From positions 1 through 64,000 of the forward strand of contig NZ_BAFQ01000298.1 of NCBI RefSeq assembly GCF_000308375.1: a stretch of DNA of 64,000 nucleotides, read 5' to 3'. Shown piece by piece: positions 25,303 to 34,574 of the stretch (positions within the stretch are counted from its first letter, which is position 1; the number at the start of each line of letters is the position of its first letter). The position numbers and the translations under genes are program-made. This stretch comes from Nocardia aobensis NBRC 100429 (GTDB lineage: Bacteria > Actinomycetota > Actinomycetes > Mycobacteriales > Mycobacteriaceae). The notes below the pieces were generated by a model. That model was not told the DNA's origin and did not search any database. It saw nothing but the letters and a program-made list of their open reading frames with translations.

Positions 25303-27093
25303 TCAGCCTACCGGGAGTTTCACCACCGGATCGGCGCCCAGGTCGGTGATATAAATGTTGCCCGCCGTGTCGACTGCCACACCCTGGGGATTCTTCAGGC
25401 CGGTGAACGGCAGCGGAGTCGGCGTCGACGCACCCGCCGCCAACCTCACCACCCATTGATTACCCCAGTCGACGACGTACAAGTCTCCCGCCTTGTCGAC
25501 CGCCACGCCCTGAGGATCCTTCAGCCCGGCGAACGGCAACGTGGTCGGCGTCGACGCACCCGCCGCCAACCTCACGACCCGCTCGGTACTCAATTCGGTG
25601 ACATATACGTTGTGCGCAGCGTCGACCGCGACCCCGTGGGGATCTCGGAGCCCCGTGAACGGCAGCGTCGTCGGCGCCGATGCACCCGCCGCCAACCTCA
25701 CCACCCGATCGTTGCCCCGGTCGCTGACGTACACATCTCCCGCCGTATCGACCGCCACCCCCTCGGGATCCTTGAGCCCGGTGAACGGCAGCGGGGTCGC
25801 CGTCGACGCACCCGCCCCCAACTTCACCACCCGATTGTTACTCGTGTCGGTGACGTAAACGTTGCCTGCCGTGTCGGCCGCCACACCCTGGGGATTATTC
25901 AGCCCGGCGAACGGCAGCGGGGTCGGGGCCGACGCACCCGCCGCCAACTTCACCACCCGATCGTTACCCATGTCGGTGACATATACGTTGCCAGCCGCGT
26001 CGACAGCCACATCGGTGGGCAAGCTGACGCCGGTGAACGGCAGCGCAGTCTGTGCCGAGTAGGCCGAGTTGACAGGCGGGGGCGAGCTGCCACCGCCGCC
26101 CGATTGCCGTTGAACACCGATGACGACAGCTACGGCGGCCACCACCGTAACCGCGACCGCGGCGGCGAGCAGCCCGGCGGTCTTGGGCGACAATCTGATT
26201 CGCCGCCCACGGCGCGCAGCCCCAGTGGTGCTGACCGCGGAATCGCCCAGCGCGGCGTTGGCCGCCGCCGCCAGCTCGCGTACGGTCTGGTAACGCTCCT
26301 CGGGGTTTTTGGCCATGCCCTTGGCGATGACAGTATCGAACGCAGTCGGTACATCGGGTGTAGTGGTGCTGGGACGCGGCGGCGGGGTGTGCAGGTGATG
26401 GGCGATAACACCCTGCACCCCCGCTGCGCTCGCGAACGGTGCTCGACCGGTCAGGCACTCATACAGCACGCACGTCAACGCGTAGACGTCCACTCGAGCA
26501 TCGGCCTTGACCTCCGCGCCGATCTCCTCCGGCGCCATGTAGGCGACGGTGCCGATGGTCTCACCGATCGAGGTCAGCGTACGGTCGTCGGCGGCGTGGG
26601 CGATCCCGAAGTCGATCAGGGAGGCGAACTCATCGGCCCCCAGCAGGATGTTGGTGGGTTTGACATCGCGGTGTACCAGCCCGACATCGTGGGCCGCCTG
26701 TAGCGCGCCGGCCACCTGCGTGATGATCGACACCGCCCGCCGCGGCGACAAGGCCCCTTCTCGCGTAATCACCTTGCGCAGGTCGGTGCCCTCGATCAAG
26801 CGCATATTCAGATAGAGCCTACCGTCGATATCGCCGAAGTCGTGGATGGGGATCACATGCGGCTCGGTCAACTGCGCCACCGCCCGGCACTCCCGGCGGA
26901 ACCTCTCGCGCAGCTGCTCGTCATCGGCAAAGCGCTCAGGCAACACCTTGAGTGCTACCACCCGGTTGGTCAGCGAATCATGCGCCCGCCACACCTGGCC
27001 CATGCCACCCTGACCCAGCAGCGTCAACAGCCGATATCGCCCGAACGCCTCCGCTGAGATCGTGTCCCCGCCACCAACTGACGTGTCATCCAT
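25303..27093 (-). CDS. pknD: PknD-type Ser/Thr protein kinase with NHL propeller
   Basis: A 596-residue receptor kinase. The kinase domain (about 20-285) has the glycine loop GQGGMG, Lys49 in VVALKVL, HRDVKPTN (catalytic Asp143) and DFG at 161-163. A single membrane helix lies near 307-327. The extracellular part (350-596) is six repeats of about 42 residues beginning LPFTG/LPFAG and containing G(V)AVD..GN(V)YVTD, a six-bladed NHL beta-propeller. M. tuberculosis PknD has the same arrangement and signals through an anti-anti-sigma factor. The ATG at 27091-27093 directly precedes the kinase; its ribosome binding site is weak. No linked substrate gene. Confidence 0.92.
   Translation of the reverse strand: MDDTSVGGGDTISAEAFGRYRLLTLLGQGGMGQVWRAHDSLTNRVVALKVLPERFADDEQLRERFRRECRAVAQLTEPHVIPIHDFGDIDGRLYLNMRLIEGTDLRKVITREGALSPRRAVSIITQVAGALQAAHDVGLVHRDVKPTNILLGADEFASLIDFGIAHAADDRTLTSIGETIGTVAYMAPEEIGAEVKADARVDVYALTCVLYECLTGRAPFASAAGVQGVIAHHLHTPPPRPSTTTPDVPTAFDTVIAKGMAKNPEERYQTVRELAAAANAALGDSAVSTTGAARRGRRIRLSPKTAGLLAAAVAVTVVAAVAVVIGVQRQSGGGGSSPPPVNSAYSAQTALPFTGVSLPTDVAVDAAGNVYVTDMGNDRVVKLAAGASAPTPLPFAGLNNPQGVAADTAGNVYVTDTSNNRVVKLGAGASTATPLPFTGLKDPEGVAVDTAGDVYVSDRGNDRVVRLAAGASAPTTLPFTGLRDPHGVAVDAAHNVYVTELSTERVVRLAAGASTPTTLPFAGLKDPQGVAVDKAGDLYVVDWGNQWVVRLAAGASTPTPLPFTGLKNPQGVAVDTAGNIYITDLGADPVVKLPVG
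25306..26046 (-). repeat. Six tandem 126-base repeats encoding the NHL propeller
   Basis: Six direct in-frame repeats of about 126 bases (42 codons), very similar at DNA level, each holding a CGGCAACGT/CGGCAGCG-type LPF codon run. The similarity is high enough that recombination or slippage could change blade number. Confidence 0.85.
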
Positions 27094-27557
27094 TGTGTCG
27101 TCCCGTGACCATCCGACTGGCGAAAGGTGTACATGCCTGCGTCCCATCCCCGCCCTAGCTGGTACCCCACCCCAGTTGATTCAGCCAGGCCAGACAGTCG
27201 AGAGTCGGCGCTATCCAACCACAAACCTGTCGCGACACAAGCGTACCTCTTTGCTCTTGATTCAACCGCCCGTAACCGGTGTAGCCAGTGTCTGCCAGCC
27301 ACACGACCACGTCACGGACCTGCGCGGCGGCTACCGCGGTGGCGTACACAACAGTCCATCGATCCTGTACGTTGTCTCGATCCTCGCGTTCGACGCACAG
27401 CCCGTCGGCCCAGATGCCTCTGGCTCCCGTGAGCAACCACCTGGGGGGAGTGTCGGGATAACGGCGGATCTGACCTCGGTCTAGACGACGGGTCGGCCGG
27501 AGGCCGAGATCGTCTCCAGTTACGCCTGCGCGCAGGACCGCCAGCTCTGCATGCCGA
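27094..27557. other. Stretch with only weak coding signal
   Basis: This stretch lies between the kinase start and a possible small gene beside the Mce operon. A minus-strand frame at 27155-27436 (93 codons, containing VVWLADTGYTGYGRLNQEQR) has moderate coding character but no recognisable domain and a poor ribosome binding site. The remainder shows no repeat, RNA or supported gene. Confidence 0.35.
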
Positions 27558-27815
27558 TCACGGAACGTGATTTACGTCGTGATTGTTCGGTGAGAACCTG
27601 CGACGACTCTGAAGCTCTGCTTCAGAAGTGTCGTCGAGCATCTGCCTCACAACGAGGATCGAGATAGCGAAATACCCACATGCGGGGCACTTTTCGAAGA
27701 AGTTCAGAATCTCATGGGCAGCAACACGCACCGGAGCGTCACGACCACTCGAAATCGAGGTATACGAAAATCGTGACGGCGCAACGTATTCAGCAGCGCG
27801 ACGAACCGTCCTCAC
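27558..27815 (-). CDS. Possible small protein with a CPACGY zinc-type motif
   Basis: An 85-codon frame starting at GTG and overlapping the 3' end of the Mce ATPase gene by four bases. It contains AHEILNFFEKCPACGYFA, a CxxC motif typical of small zinc-binding proteins. Its base composition is lower in GC than its neighbours. The position, directly downstream of the Mce ATPase with a stop/start overlap, fits translational coupling. The product would be about 10 kDa; no function can be stated. Confidence 0.4.
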   Translation of the reverse strand: MRTVRRAAEYVAPSRFSYTSISSGRDAPVRVAAHEILNFFEKCPACGYFAISILVVRQMLDDTSEAELQSRRRFSPNNHDVNHVP

Positions 27816-28828
27816 CGCGGCGTGTAGGCCGGCATGACTTGAGTATCGCCGTTCTGGTCCATGGATTCTCCGATGGCGATCTGGGCCTGCTGCGGAAGCG
27901 TGTGCATGATCTCGAGGACCCGGCGGCGGCGACGTTCCACGGCCTGACGCACCGGCATACCCGGCTGCGCCTTCATCTGCGGCGGAATACCCTCGACCTC
28001 GTCGATACCCGAGTCGTAATGGCCGGCGTCGGCGAGGGCCTGCTCGCGCGCCATCTGGGCCTCGTCCTTCTCCTCCGACATACCGATCGGGCCGACCATG
28101 CGGCCGTTGAGGAATTGCTTGACCACCGGCTCCTCCGAGGTCAGCAGAACCTCGCGCGGGCCGAACATGACCAACTGCCGGCGGAACAGCATGCCGATGT
28201 TGTCGGGCACCGTCCGCGCCAGGTTGATGTTGTGGGTCACGATCAGAATCGTCGCGTCGATCTGCGCGTTGATATCGATCAGCAGCTGCGACAGATACGT
28301 CGTACGCACCGGGTCCAGACCGGAGTCCGGCTCGTCGACGAGGATGATCTGCGGGTCCAGCACCAGCGCGCGGGCCAGACCGGCACGCTTGCGCATACCA
28401 CCGGAGATCTCACCGGGCAGTTTGCCCTCGGCGCCGAGCAGACCGGTCAGCTCGAGCTTCTCCATCACGATCTGCTTGATCTCGGATTCGCTCTTCTTGG
28501 TGTGTTCCCGCAACGGGAAGGCCACGTTGTCGAACAGGTTCATCGAACCGAACAACGCACCGTCCTGGAACAACACGCCGAACAACTTGCGGATCTCGTA
28601 GAGCTCCTTGTTCGAACAGGTTGTGATATCGGTCCCGTCGATGAAGATCGAGCCCCGCTCGGGGCGCAGCAGACCGATCAGCGACTTCAAAAACACCGAC
28701 TTACCCGTACCGGACGGGCCGAGCAGAGCACTGACTTCCCCCGGAGGCAGTGTCAGAGTGACGTCCTGCCAAATACGCTGGGAACCGAAAGATTTCGTAA
28801 CACTCTCGGTTTTGACCTCAACACCCAC
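27812..28828 (-). CDS. mceG: Mce ABC-transporter ATPase (MceG/Mkl-like)
   Basis: A 338-residue ATPase that powers Mce lipid import. Walker A is GPSGTGKS, the ABC signature is EISGGMRKRAGLARAL and Walker B is ILVDEPDSGLDP. A C-terminal extension of about 90 residues (EGIPPQMKAQPGMPVRQAVE) is typical of MceG/Mkl rather than other ABC ATPases. It starts at GTG with AAGGGA upstream. In mycobacteria the single MceG gene lies apart from the mce operons; here it is the last large gene of the operon. Confidence 0.92.
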   Translation of the reverse strand: MGVEVKTESVTKSFGSQRIWQDVTLTLPPGEVSALLGPSGTGKSVFLKSLIGLLRPERGSIFIDGTDITTCSNKELYEIRKLFGVLFQDGALFGSMNLFDNVAFPLREHTKKSESEIKQIVMEKLELTGLLGAEGKLPGEISGGMRKRAGLARALVLDPQIILVDEPDSGLDPVRTTYLSQLLIDINAQIDATILIVTHNINLARTVPDNIGMLFRRQLVMFGPREVLLTSEEPVVKQFLNGRMVGPIGMSEEKDEAQMAREQALADAGHYDSGIDEVEGIPPQMKAQPGMPVRQAVERRRRRVLEIMHTLPQQAQIAIGESMDQNGDTQVMPAYTPR

Positions 28829-28858
28829 GACAATCCCTTCTCGATATCAGTGCGCAGA

Positions 28859-29482
28859 TCAGCGCGGCGCACTACCCAGCGCGGAGTCGATTCCGCTGAT
28901 CTCGGTGATTGTCCAGTTCTTGCCACTGTCGATGCTGAGTTTGTACGTTGCCGTCGATTGCACGCCGTCGGGAGCCTGGACATTTTTGGTGAGCACGTCG
29001 ACGAAACAGATCACATGGAACACACCGTTGGACTCCGACTCCGTCTTCGCAGCGATCGGGTGGGCGGTGGATGACCATTGAAGCGGTCCGATGAGCTGCT
29101 CCATGGACGTAGCGGCCTTGCTCAACCGGTCGGTCAGTTCGGGCGTGGTGTTCTTCGTCAACCTGCCGCGCCACTCCTGAGTGTTCTGAAAACTCATCTG
29201 CGCCGCACCGGTCGCGTAGTCGAGGGCGACCTGTTCCGCGTGCCGCTGATTCGCTGCGTCGGTGTCCCGACGATCGAGCCCGTCGGCGGCCGAATGCCAC
29301 TTCCAGCCGAGCACTGCGATAACGACGGATACCACCACAGCCGCCAGGATCGCCCCGGCCCTGCGCGTCACAATAGGTCGACGACTGTTCCGCCGCCACA
29401 CCGCATTTCCTTCCGCGCGATCGGCGACTTCTGTGTTCTCGTTCTCTTCGATGACCGCTGTGGCCGATGACTTCTCCGGCAT
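28859..29482 (-). CDS. Mce-associated membrane protein
   Basis: About 207 residues. An acidic cytoplasmic N-terminus is followed by one membrane helix (GAILAAVVVSVVIAVLGW) and an exported domain with EQVALDYATGAAQMSF and an NTF2-like C-terminal half ending SGKNWTITEISGID. This is the usual form of Mam/Mas proteins, which stabilise Mce complexes. The ATG at 29480-29482 was preferred over a TTG one codon earlier. It lies 27 bases after mceF and 30 bases before mceG. Confidence 0.8.
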   Translation of the reverse strand: MPEKSSATAVIEENENTEVADRAEGNAVWRRNSRRPIVTRRAGAILAAVVVSVVIAVLGWKWHSAADGLDRRDTDAANQRHAEQVALDYATGAAQMSFQNTQEWRGRLTKNTTPELTDRLSKAATSMEQLIGPLQWSSTAHPIAAKTESESNGVFHVICFVDVLTKNVQAPDGVQSTATYKLSIDSGKNWTITEISGIDSALGSAPR

Positions 29483-29509
29483 CAACCTGTTCCTTCCGAT
29501 TCGGGACTT

Positions 29510-30475
29510 CTAATTAGGGGGCGAGACCGCTGGGACGTGCACGGTGAGTGCGCCAGGAGGATCCGTGGCAGCGAGCACGCGGCCCAGTAGGCTTCCGAGG
29601 TCGACCGTTCGCAGTGCGGCGCCGCCGGCCTGGGCAGCGGGCAAGAGATTTACGCCGATAACCTTCAGATCGGATGCCGTGTGATCGAGAAATTTTTGTA
29701 GTTCGCCGAAGAGTGGACTGGCACCGTCGCGAATACCATCCAGCAACGGGCCGCGCCGCATCGCGTCGCGCACCGAGTTCAGCAGATCCTGGAATCCGAC
29801 GCCGAAACCGGCGAGCTGCGGACTCGTCGCAGCGAGGCTTGCGGGGACATCGCCGGATCGCATCAGCAACGGCTGTAGCGTGCTGAGCAGGGTGACCAAG
29901 TTGTCGGTCTGCTCGGTGAATTCGGCTGCGAGCAAGGAGCCGGCGCGGTTGAGGTCGCCGATCACTTGCACACCACCAGGCAGGCCGATATCGAGAGCGT
30001 GAAAGATCCCCTGGACCTGATCAGGGGCGACCTGCTGTAGCAGGTGCGTCAGCCGGGCCGAGAGTTCCTCGAACGTGGTCGGGACCGAAACTCGGTCCGC
30101 CGCGACCTGCGCACCGTCAGCCAGGTAGGGCCCGTTCGCGGTGTCGGGAAGCACGGAGATGTACGACTCGCCGAGCGCGGAAAGATTGTCGATCCGGAAC
30201 CAGCTTCGCACGGGAATGTGATGGGAGTCCTCATAGCGAAGGGCGAGCCGGACGCCGCCTGCCACGGGCGTGATCGCGGTGACCTTTCCGATGGGCACGC
30301 CGCGCAGCAAGACGCGGGCGCCGACCAGGACGCCGTTGGTGTCCGGCACTGTCATGGTGGCCGTGCGGGTGTCGCGGAATCGGTCGACATCCAGGCCGAC
30401 GCGCTGGATATAGAGCAACGACAACGCGGTCAAGGCCGTCATGGCCACCACCGAGACACGGGTGCGGGTGATCAT
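29510..30475 (-). CDS. mceF: MCE-family protein MceF
   Basis: A 321-residue Mce substrate-binding subunit. An N-terminal membrane anchor (VVAMTALTALSLLYIQ) is followed by the MCE domain from about residue 38 (TMTVPDTNGVLVGARVLLRG, then VPIGKVTAITP). The helical C-terminal part forms the hydrophobic tunnel with its partners. It overlaps the mceE stop by four bases (ATGA), so translation is coupled. Confidence 0.9.
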   Translation of the reverse strand: MITRTRVSVVAMTALTALSLLYIQRVGLDVDRFRDTRTATMTVPDTNGVLVGARVLLRGVPIGKVTAITPVAGGVRLALRYEDSHHIPVRSWFRIDNLSALGESYISVLPDTANGPYLADGAQVAADRVSVPTTFEELSARLTHLLQQVAPDQVQGIFHALDIGLPGGVQVIGDLNRAGSLLAAEFTEQTDNLVTLLSTLQPLLMRSGDVPASLAATSPQLAGFGVGFQDLLNSVRDAMRRGPLLDGIRDGASPLFGELQKFLDHTASDLKVIGVNLLPAAQAGGAALRTVDLGSLLGRVLAATDPPGALTVHVPAVSPPN

Positions 30476-31488
30476 CGAACTGCTCCCAGCATGCGCAGAA
30501 TGGATGTTGCGTCACCGATGAGCTCGTCACCGTTGCCGCTGCTCACCGAGGTGACGTTCACAGCGGGATGTTGCGCGAAGGGCAGCAGCGTGGTGCGAAG
30601 GAAGTTGTTTATCCGCACCATGGTCGCGGGCGCGCCGTCCCAGATGCCGCGTCCTGATTCCGCCGTTCCGGCCAGTGAATTCAACATCGGAGTGAGCCAG
30701 AGCCCACCTTCGAAGATGGATCCGACCGACGGTAGCAGCGTGCTGATGTGAGCGACGACGGCGCGCGCCACATTGTGCCAGTAGTAGGCGCCCTGCTCAC
30801 CGAAGGCGGCCTGCCATTCGGTGGCCTTGTCGTCGACCGCAGTCGCGGTGTCGTTGAATCCGTTCAGCAGTCGATCGAGTTCCGCAGTGCCGGAAGCCAG
30901 ATCGGACATGTCCGCCGCGACAGTGGAAGCCATTCGCCTGACGTCGGCAAGCGCCGGCATGGTCCGGTTCAACGTTGCCATGGTGTCCTGCATCTTCTGG
31001 ATGCTGCCGCCGTTGACGAAATAGGCGAGCACCGCGATGGTGTCCTCCAATTGTGGTGGTGACGTGGTGCGATTCATGGGGATCACCCCGCCCGGGCCGA
31101 GGAAGCCCTGATCGGGGTCTCGGTCGGTGTTCGGGATCAGCGCGATGTAGGTGTCGCCGAGCAGAGTGTTCTGCCGAATGATCGCACCGGCGTCGCCGGG
31201 CACCTTGGTGTTCCCGCTGAGCCCGACGGTGACATCGACCCCGTCCGGAGTAGATGTCAGCGCTTTTACCTGCCCTACGCGCAACCCGTCGAAGAGGACG
31301 TCCGCGCCGGAGGGCAAATTCATGACATTGTCGAATTTGACCGTCACCGTGTAGTCGGTGTGTACGCCCGCACGAACAGAAGGAAGATCGTTGGGGCCCA
31401 GGGAACATCCGGCAACCGATAGTGCGATCACCGTTCCCACGGCGATGGCGGATACCCGCAACCCGCGGCCGATTTCGGAACTTCTCAC
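30472..31488 (-). CDS. mceE: MCE-family lipoprotein MceE
   Basis: A 338-residue lipoprotein subunit (LprK-like). The N-terminal signal ends in the lipobox SVAGC, giving a lipid-anchored cysteine near residue 28, and GPNDLPSV follows. The MCE domain has VTVKFDNVMNLPSGADVLFD and GLRVGQVKAL. It starts at GTG (31486-31488) within the mceD stop, with GGAGGG upstream, so expression is coupled to mceD. Confidence 0.9.
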   Translation of the reverse strand: MRSSEIGRGLRVSAIAVGTVIALSVAGCSLGPNDLPSVRAGVHTDYTVTVKFDNVMNLPSGADVLFDGLRVGQVKALTSTPDGVDVTVGLSGNTKVPGDAGAIIRQNTLLGDTYIALIPNTDRDPDQGFLGPGGVIPMNRTTSPPQLEDTIAVLAYFVNGGSIQKMQDTMATLNRTMPALADVRRMASTVAADMSDLASGTAELDRLLNGFNDTATAVDDKATEWQAAFGEQGAYYWHNVARAVVAHISTLLPSVGSIFEGGLWLTPMLNSLAGTAESGRGIWDGAPATMVRINNFLRTTLLPFAQHPAVNVTSVSSGNGDELIGDATSILRMLGAVR

Positions 31489-32567
31489 GACGCCCTCCGA
31501 ACGATCAGGGACAGCAGATTCACTGTGCCCGGGGCGAATTGGTTGTTTACGCACTGCGGCCCGAGCAGTTCGCACGCGGCGGCGTCCACCGGAACCGATG
31601 GCGGCTGGTATGGCACCGACAATCCACCGCCGGAGTCGGCCTGGTAGTTCGCGGCGGTGACGATCGCCGGGACGGTTCCGTACAATTTCGCGAGATCCGG
31701 TGCGCGGGTGGCGGCCAGATGAATCAGTTCGGCGACCGGTCCCTGCATGAACGGCCACAGTTGTTCGCCGTAGTGGCGCTGGATGTCGTAGATGGTGGCG
31801 ACCAGCCAGCCGACGCCTCGATCGAAGCGGGCGACGAACCCGAACAGTTCGGTGCCTTGGGCGGCGATTTGCGGCATCCGGTCGAGGATCGAGCTGATGC
31901 GATCCCAGTCGTGCAGGGCGTTCTCCGTCAATGGGGCCATGTTCATGATCGACGAGCCGATATCCGAGGTGACCTGGTCCGGGCTGGCGGCAGCCGAGGC
32001 CGCATGATCCAACATGGCGTGGATGGCGGGGCCTGTTCCGTCGAGTGCGGTGTCCAATCCGGCGACCGAACCTCGTACGCTCTCGTCGCTCGTCGCCGAC
32101 AGCGCGTCGATGAAATCCGCTGCCGAACCGGCGATCTGGGAGATGCTCTTCGGGGTGTAGCTGCGGCTGATGGGCACACATTGCCCCGGCCGCAGGACGG
32201 GACCGGCGGTGTAGTTGCCCACCAGTTCCAGGCTGCGGTCGGCGAGAAGCGATTTCGAGCGGGTGACCACCCGCACGTCCGCGGGGTAGCGTCGACCGCC
32301 GTCGAGGGCGAACTCGACGCGCACGTGGTCACCTCGCTCGGTCACGGCCCGTACCTTGCCGACCCGAAAGCCCATCTGCGTCACCGGATTACCGGGGTAC
32401 AGGCCGATGGCATCGGGCATATCGACGCAGTAGCCATCGCTTGCCGCGACCGGTGCGGTGCCGACCGATCCCGTACCGCGGGCGTAGTGCACCACTGCGG
32501 TCGTGGCGAGTGCGGCTGTGGTGGCGAGCGCCAGTGTCACTACCGTGGTTCGTTTGGATACGCGCAT
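31485..32567 (-). CDS. mceD: MCE-family protein MceD
   Basis: A 360-residue Mce subunit. The N-terminal helix (TTVVTLALATTAALATTAVV) is followed by the MCE domain with CVDMPDAIGLYPGNPVTQMG and FRVGKVRAV. The central helical part lines the transport tunnel and the C-terminus is short and Pro-rich (VPYQPPSVPVDAAACELLGP). The ATG at 32565-32567 begins MRVSKRTT, one base after the mceC stop. It lacks the long proline-rich tail of some paralogues. Confidence 0.88.
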   Translation of the reverse strand: MRVSKRTTVVTLALATTAALATTAVVHYARGTGSVGTAPVAASDGYCVDMPDAIGLYPGNPVTQMGFRVGKVRAVTERGDHVRVEFALDGGRRYPADVRVVTRSKSLLADRSLELVGNYTAGPVLRPGQCVPISRSYTPKSISQIAGSAADFIDALSATSDESVRGSVAGLDTALDGTGPAIHAMLDHAASAAASPDQVTSDIGSSIMNMAPLTENALHDWDRISSILDRMPQIAAQGTELFGFVARFDRGVGWLVATIYDIQRHYGEQLWPFMQGPVAELIHLAATRAPDLAKLYGTVPAIVTAANYQADSGGGLSVPYQPPSVPVDAAACELLGPQCVNNQFAPGTVNLLSLIVRRAS

Positions 32568-32568
32568 A

Positions 32569-33582
32569 TCAGCACTCCCGCCCGGGTATCGGAATACACA
32601 GAGAGCTGGCCAGCACACCGCCGCCGAATTCGGCCATGCCCGCCGGCGTGAGCCATTGCTCGAGTTGTCCGCGCAGCTGCGTGAGATTGTCGATGGCCGG
32701 ACCGAGGTGCTGCTGCATTTCGGTGATCAGCTCCCGCAGATCGCGGAAGTGGGCGAAGACTTCCTCGGAGTGGGCCAGATAATACGACTCCAGCGGTTGC
32801 AGCCTCGACAGCGCACTGCCGAGTAGTTCGTACGCGTAGTTGAATCCCGCCGCATTGTTTTGATAGGTGGTGAGAACGGTGTCGATCTTGCCGATCAATT
32901 CGAAGATGAACCCGCGGTTGGCGTTGAAGGTCTGTAGATACTCGGCAGCCAATGCTGCCACCTGGTGAATCTGCTGCCGTTGCCGATCGAGGACTTCCGC
33001 GACGGAGTTCATGCCGTTGACGATCGTGCCCAGCGAGGTGGTATTCGCCTGCAGTGCTTGTGCGACCTGGCGCAGATTGGCGTTCATGGTTGCGGCATCC
33101 ACATGGTCGGTGACAGTGGGTGCGCTCTGCAGCACATCACCGATCGAGTACGGCATCGCGACCCGGTCTACCGGAATCACGCCGTTGTGGTCGGTACGGG
33201 AACCGAGCGGGATGAGCGATACCGCGTAGCCGCCGACAGGGGTCAGCATTCGCACCTCGATGCGGGACTGGTCACCGACGTGGATGGTGTGGTCGATTCG
33301 AGCGCGCACGGTCACGGTGGAAGCGCCGATGGCTATGTCGGAGACCTTGCCCACGCTGATGCCGGCGACACGGACGTCGGCACCGGGTTCGACGGCGGAA
33401 GCATCGGTTGTTTCGAAGGCGATGGTCTGCTGTCCGGGCGGATGCAGGTACAGCCCGGCGAAACCGACGACGACGACCATCGTGGCGCCGACGACAGCGG
33501 TTCCCAGGAGCACGTCGTTGTGCCACACCGTGCGTGCCCGGTCGCGCAGTCCCCTTCTACCCCTTGTTATTTGGCGTTGCAC
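32569..33582 (-). CDS. mceC: MCE-family protein MceC
   Basis: A 337-residue Mce subunit starting at GTG inside the 3' end of mceB (16-base overlap). The anchor is LLGTAVVGATMVVVVGFAGL, and the MCE domain contains AFETTDASAVEPGADVRVAG and ISVGKVSDI. A long helical region follows, and the C-terminus ends with IPIPGREC. The subunit carries no lipobox at its N-terminus. Confidence 0.88.
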   Translation of the reverse strand: MQRQITRGRRGLRDRARTVWHNDVLLGTAVVGATMVVVVGFAGLYLHPPGQQTIAFETTDASAVEPGADVRVAGISVGKVSDIAIGASTVTVRARIDHTIHVGDQSRIEVRMLTPVGGYAVSLIPLGSRTDHNGVIPVDRVAMPYSIGDVLQSAPTVTDHVDAATMNANLRQVAQALQANTTSLGTIVNGMNSVAEVLDRQRQQIHQVAALAAEYLQTFNANRGFIFELIGKIDTVLTTYQNNAAGFNYAYELLGSALSRLQPLESYYLAHSEEVFAHFRDLRELITEMQQHLGPAIDNLTQLRGQLEQWLTPAGMAEFGGGVLASSLCIPIPGREC

Positions 33583-34574
33583 AGTACGACCTCACTACCA
33601 TTGAGCAGGACCTCCATATCGGGCGGCAGGTGCGCGTGCCCGTTGCTGCATCGAGCGGCCTCCGGACGAGGGTGCGCGACCTGCAGCCCGGCCAGCGCAC
33701 CCGGCATCAGCCGAAACGAATCCACGGCCTCGGTGAGCGAGGCGAATGCGTGGCCGACCAACGCGTCCACGTCCAGGTCGCTGCGAAATCCCAGCGCCGC
33801 GAGCAGTCGCTCGATCGGCTCGACCAGCGCCGGGCCGGCCGATGCGGTCTTGGGGAACTCGTCGAGCACCGTCATGGCGTTGCTGATGGGCAGACTCATG
33901 GCCTTCAGGAACTCGATCACATACGGTGACCGGCCGCCCATGGAGTCGGCGATCCGCGCGACGTTGCCGGTCAGGGTAGAGATCAGCCGCTGACGGTCCT
34001 GGGCGCAGGAGGCCAGCCGCTGCGCACTGTCCAACATCGGCGCCAGCCCTCCGCCATCGCCCTGCAGCACCGCGATGGCGTTCTCGGCGAAAGCATTGAT
34101 CTGGTCGGTGTTCATGGTCGACAGCACCGGCTGCAAACCGTTGAACAGGGAAGTGATGTCGAACGAGGGGCGCGTGGCCGAGGCACTCAGGTGATCGACC
34201 GGTTTCCCGGGCTGCGCACCCATGCTGACATCGATGAAGCGGACTCCGGTCAGGTTCTGATACTTGATCGCGAGCGTGGTGGTATCTGTGAGCTGATACC
34301 GGCGTTCCATCGAGAAGGTGACCCGCGCGGCCATCCCAGCGCCCTGATGGATCAGTTCGACGCCCGTTACTTTGCCGATACGCAACCCCTCGAGCCGCAC
34401 ATCGCCGTTCACGCGGAGGCCGGAAACATCGGTGAATTCGGCGGAGTAACCACGGGTGCTCTGCTCGACCGGGTTGCGCATCGCGTTGAGCACGATCACG
34501 AAGAGCAACACGGTCACCACGGCCACCGCCGCGAGTTTGATTGCGGCCCAGAGTCGTCCGCGTCCGCTCGCCAT
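33567..34574 (-). CDS. mceB: MCE-family protein MceB
   Basis: A 335-residue Mce subunit. The anchor is KLAAVAVVTVLLFVIVLNAM; the MCE domain includes YSAEFTDVSGLRVNGDVRLE and GLRIGKVTGV. The C-terminal half has the cysteine pattern (SCAQDRQRL and ARCSNGHAHL) common in MceB proteins. Its ATG overlaps the mceA stop by one base (TGATG). Confidence 0.9.
   Translation of the reverse strand: MASGRGRLWAAIKLAAVAVVTVLLFVIVLNAMRNPVEQSTRGYSAEFTDVSGLRVNGDVRLEGLRIGKVTGVELIHQGAGMAARVTFSMERRYQLTDTTTLAIKYQNLTGVRFIDVSMGAQPGKPVDHLSASATRPSFDITSLFNGLQPVLSTMNTDQINAFAENAIAVLQGDGGGLAPMLDSAQRLASCAQDRQRLISTLTGNVARIADSMGGRSPYVIEFLKAMSLPISNAMTVLDEFPKTASAGPALVEPIERLLAALGFRSDLDVDALVGHAFASLTEAVDSFRLMPGALAGLQVAHPRPEAARCSNGHAHLPPDMEVLLNGSEVVLCNAK

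Noticed and set aside
25306-26046. Regular direct repeats that could suggest a CRISPR array
   Set aside because: The repeat unit is about 126 bases, in frame, and encodes NHL propeller blades; there are no unique spacers.
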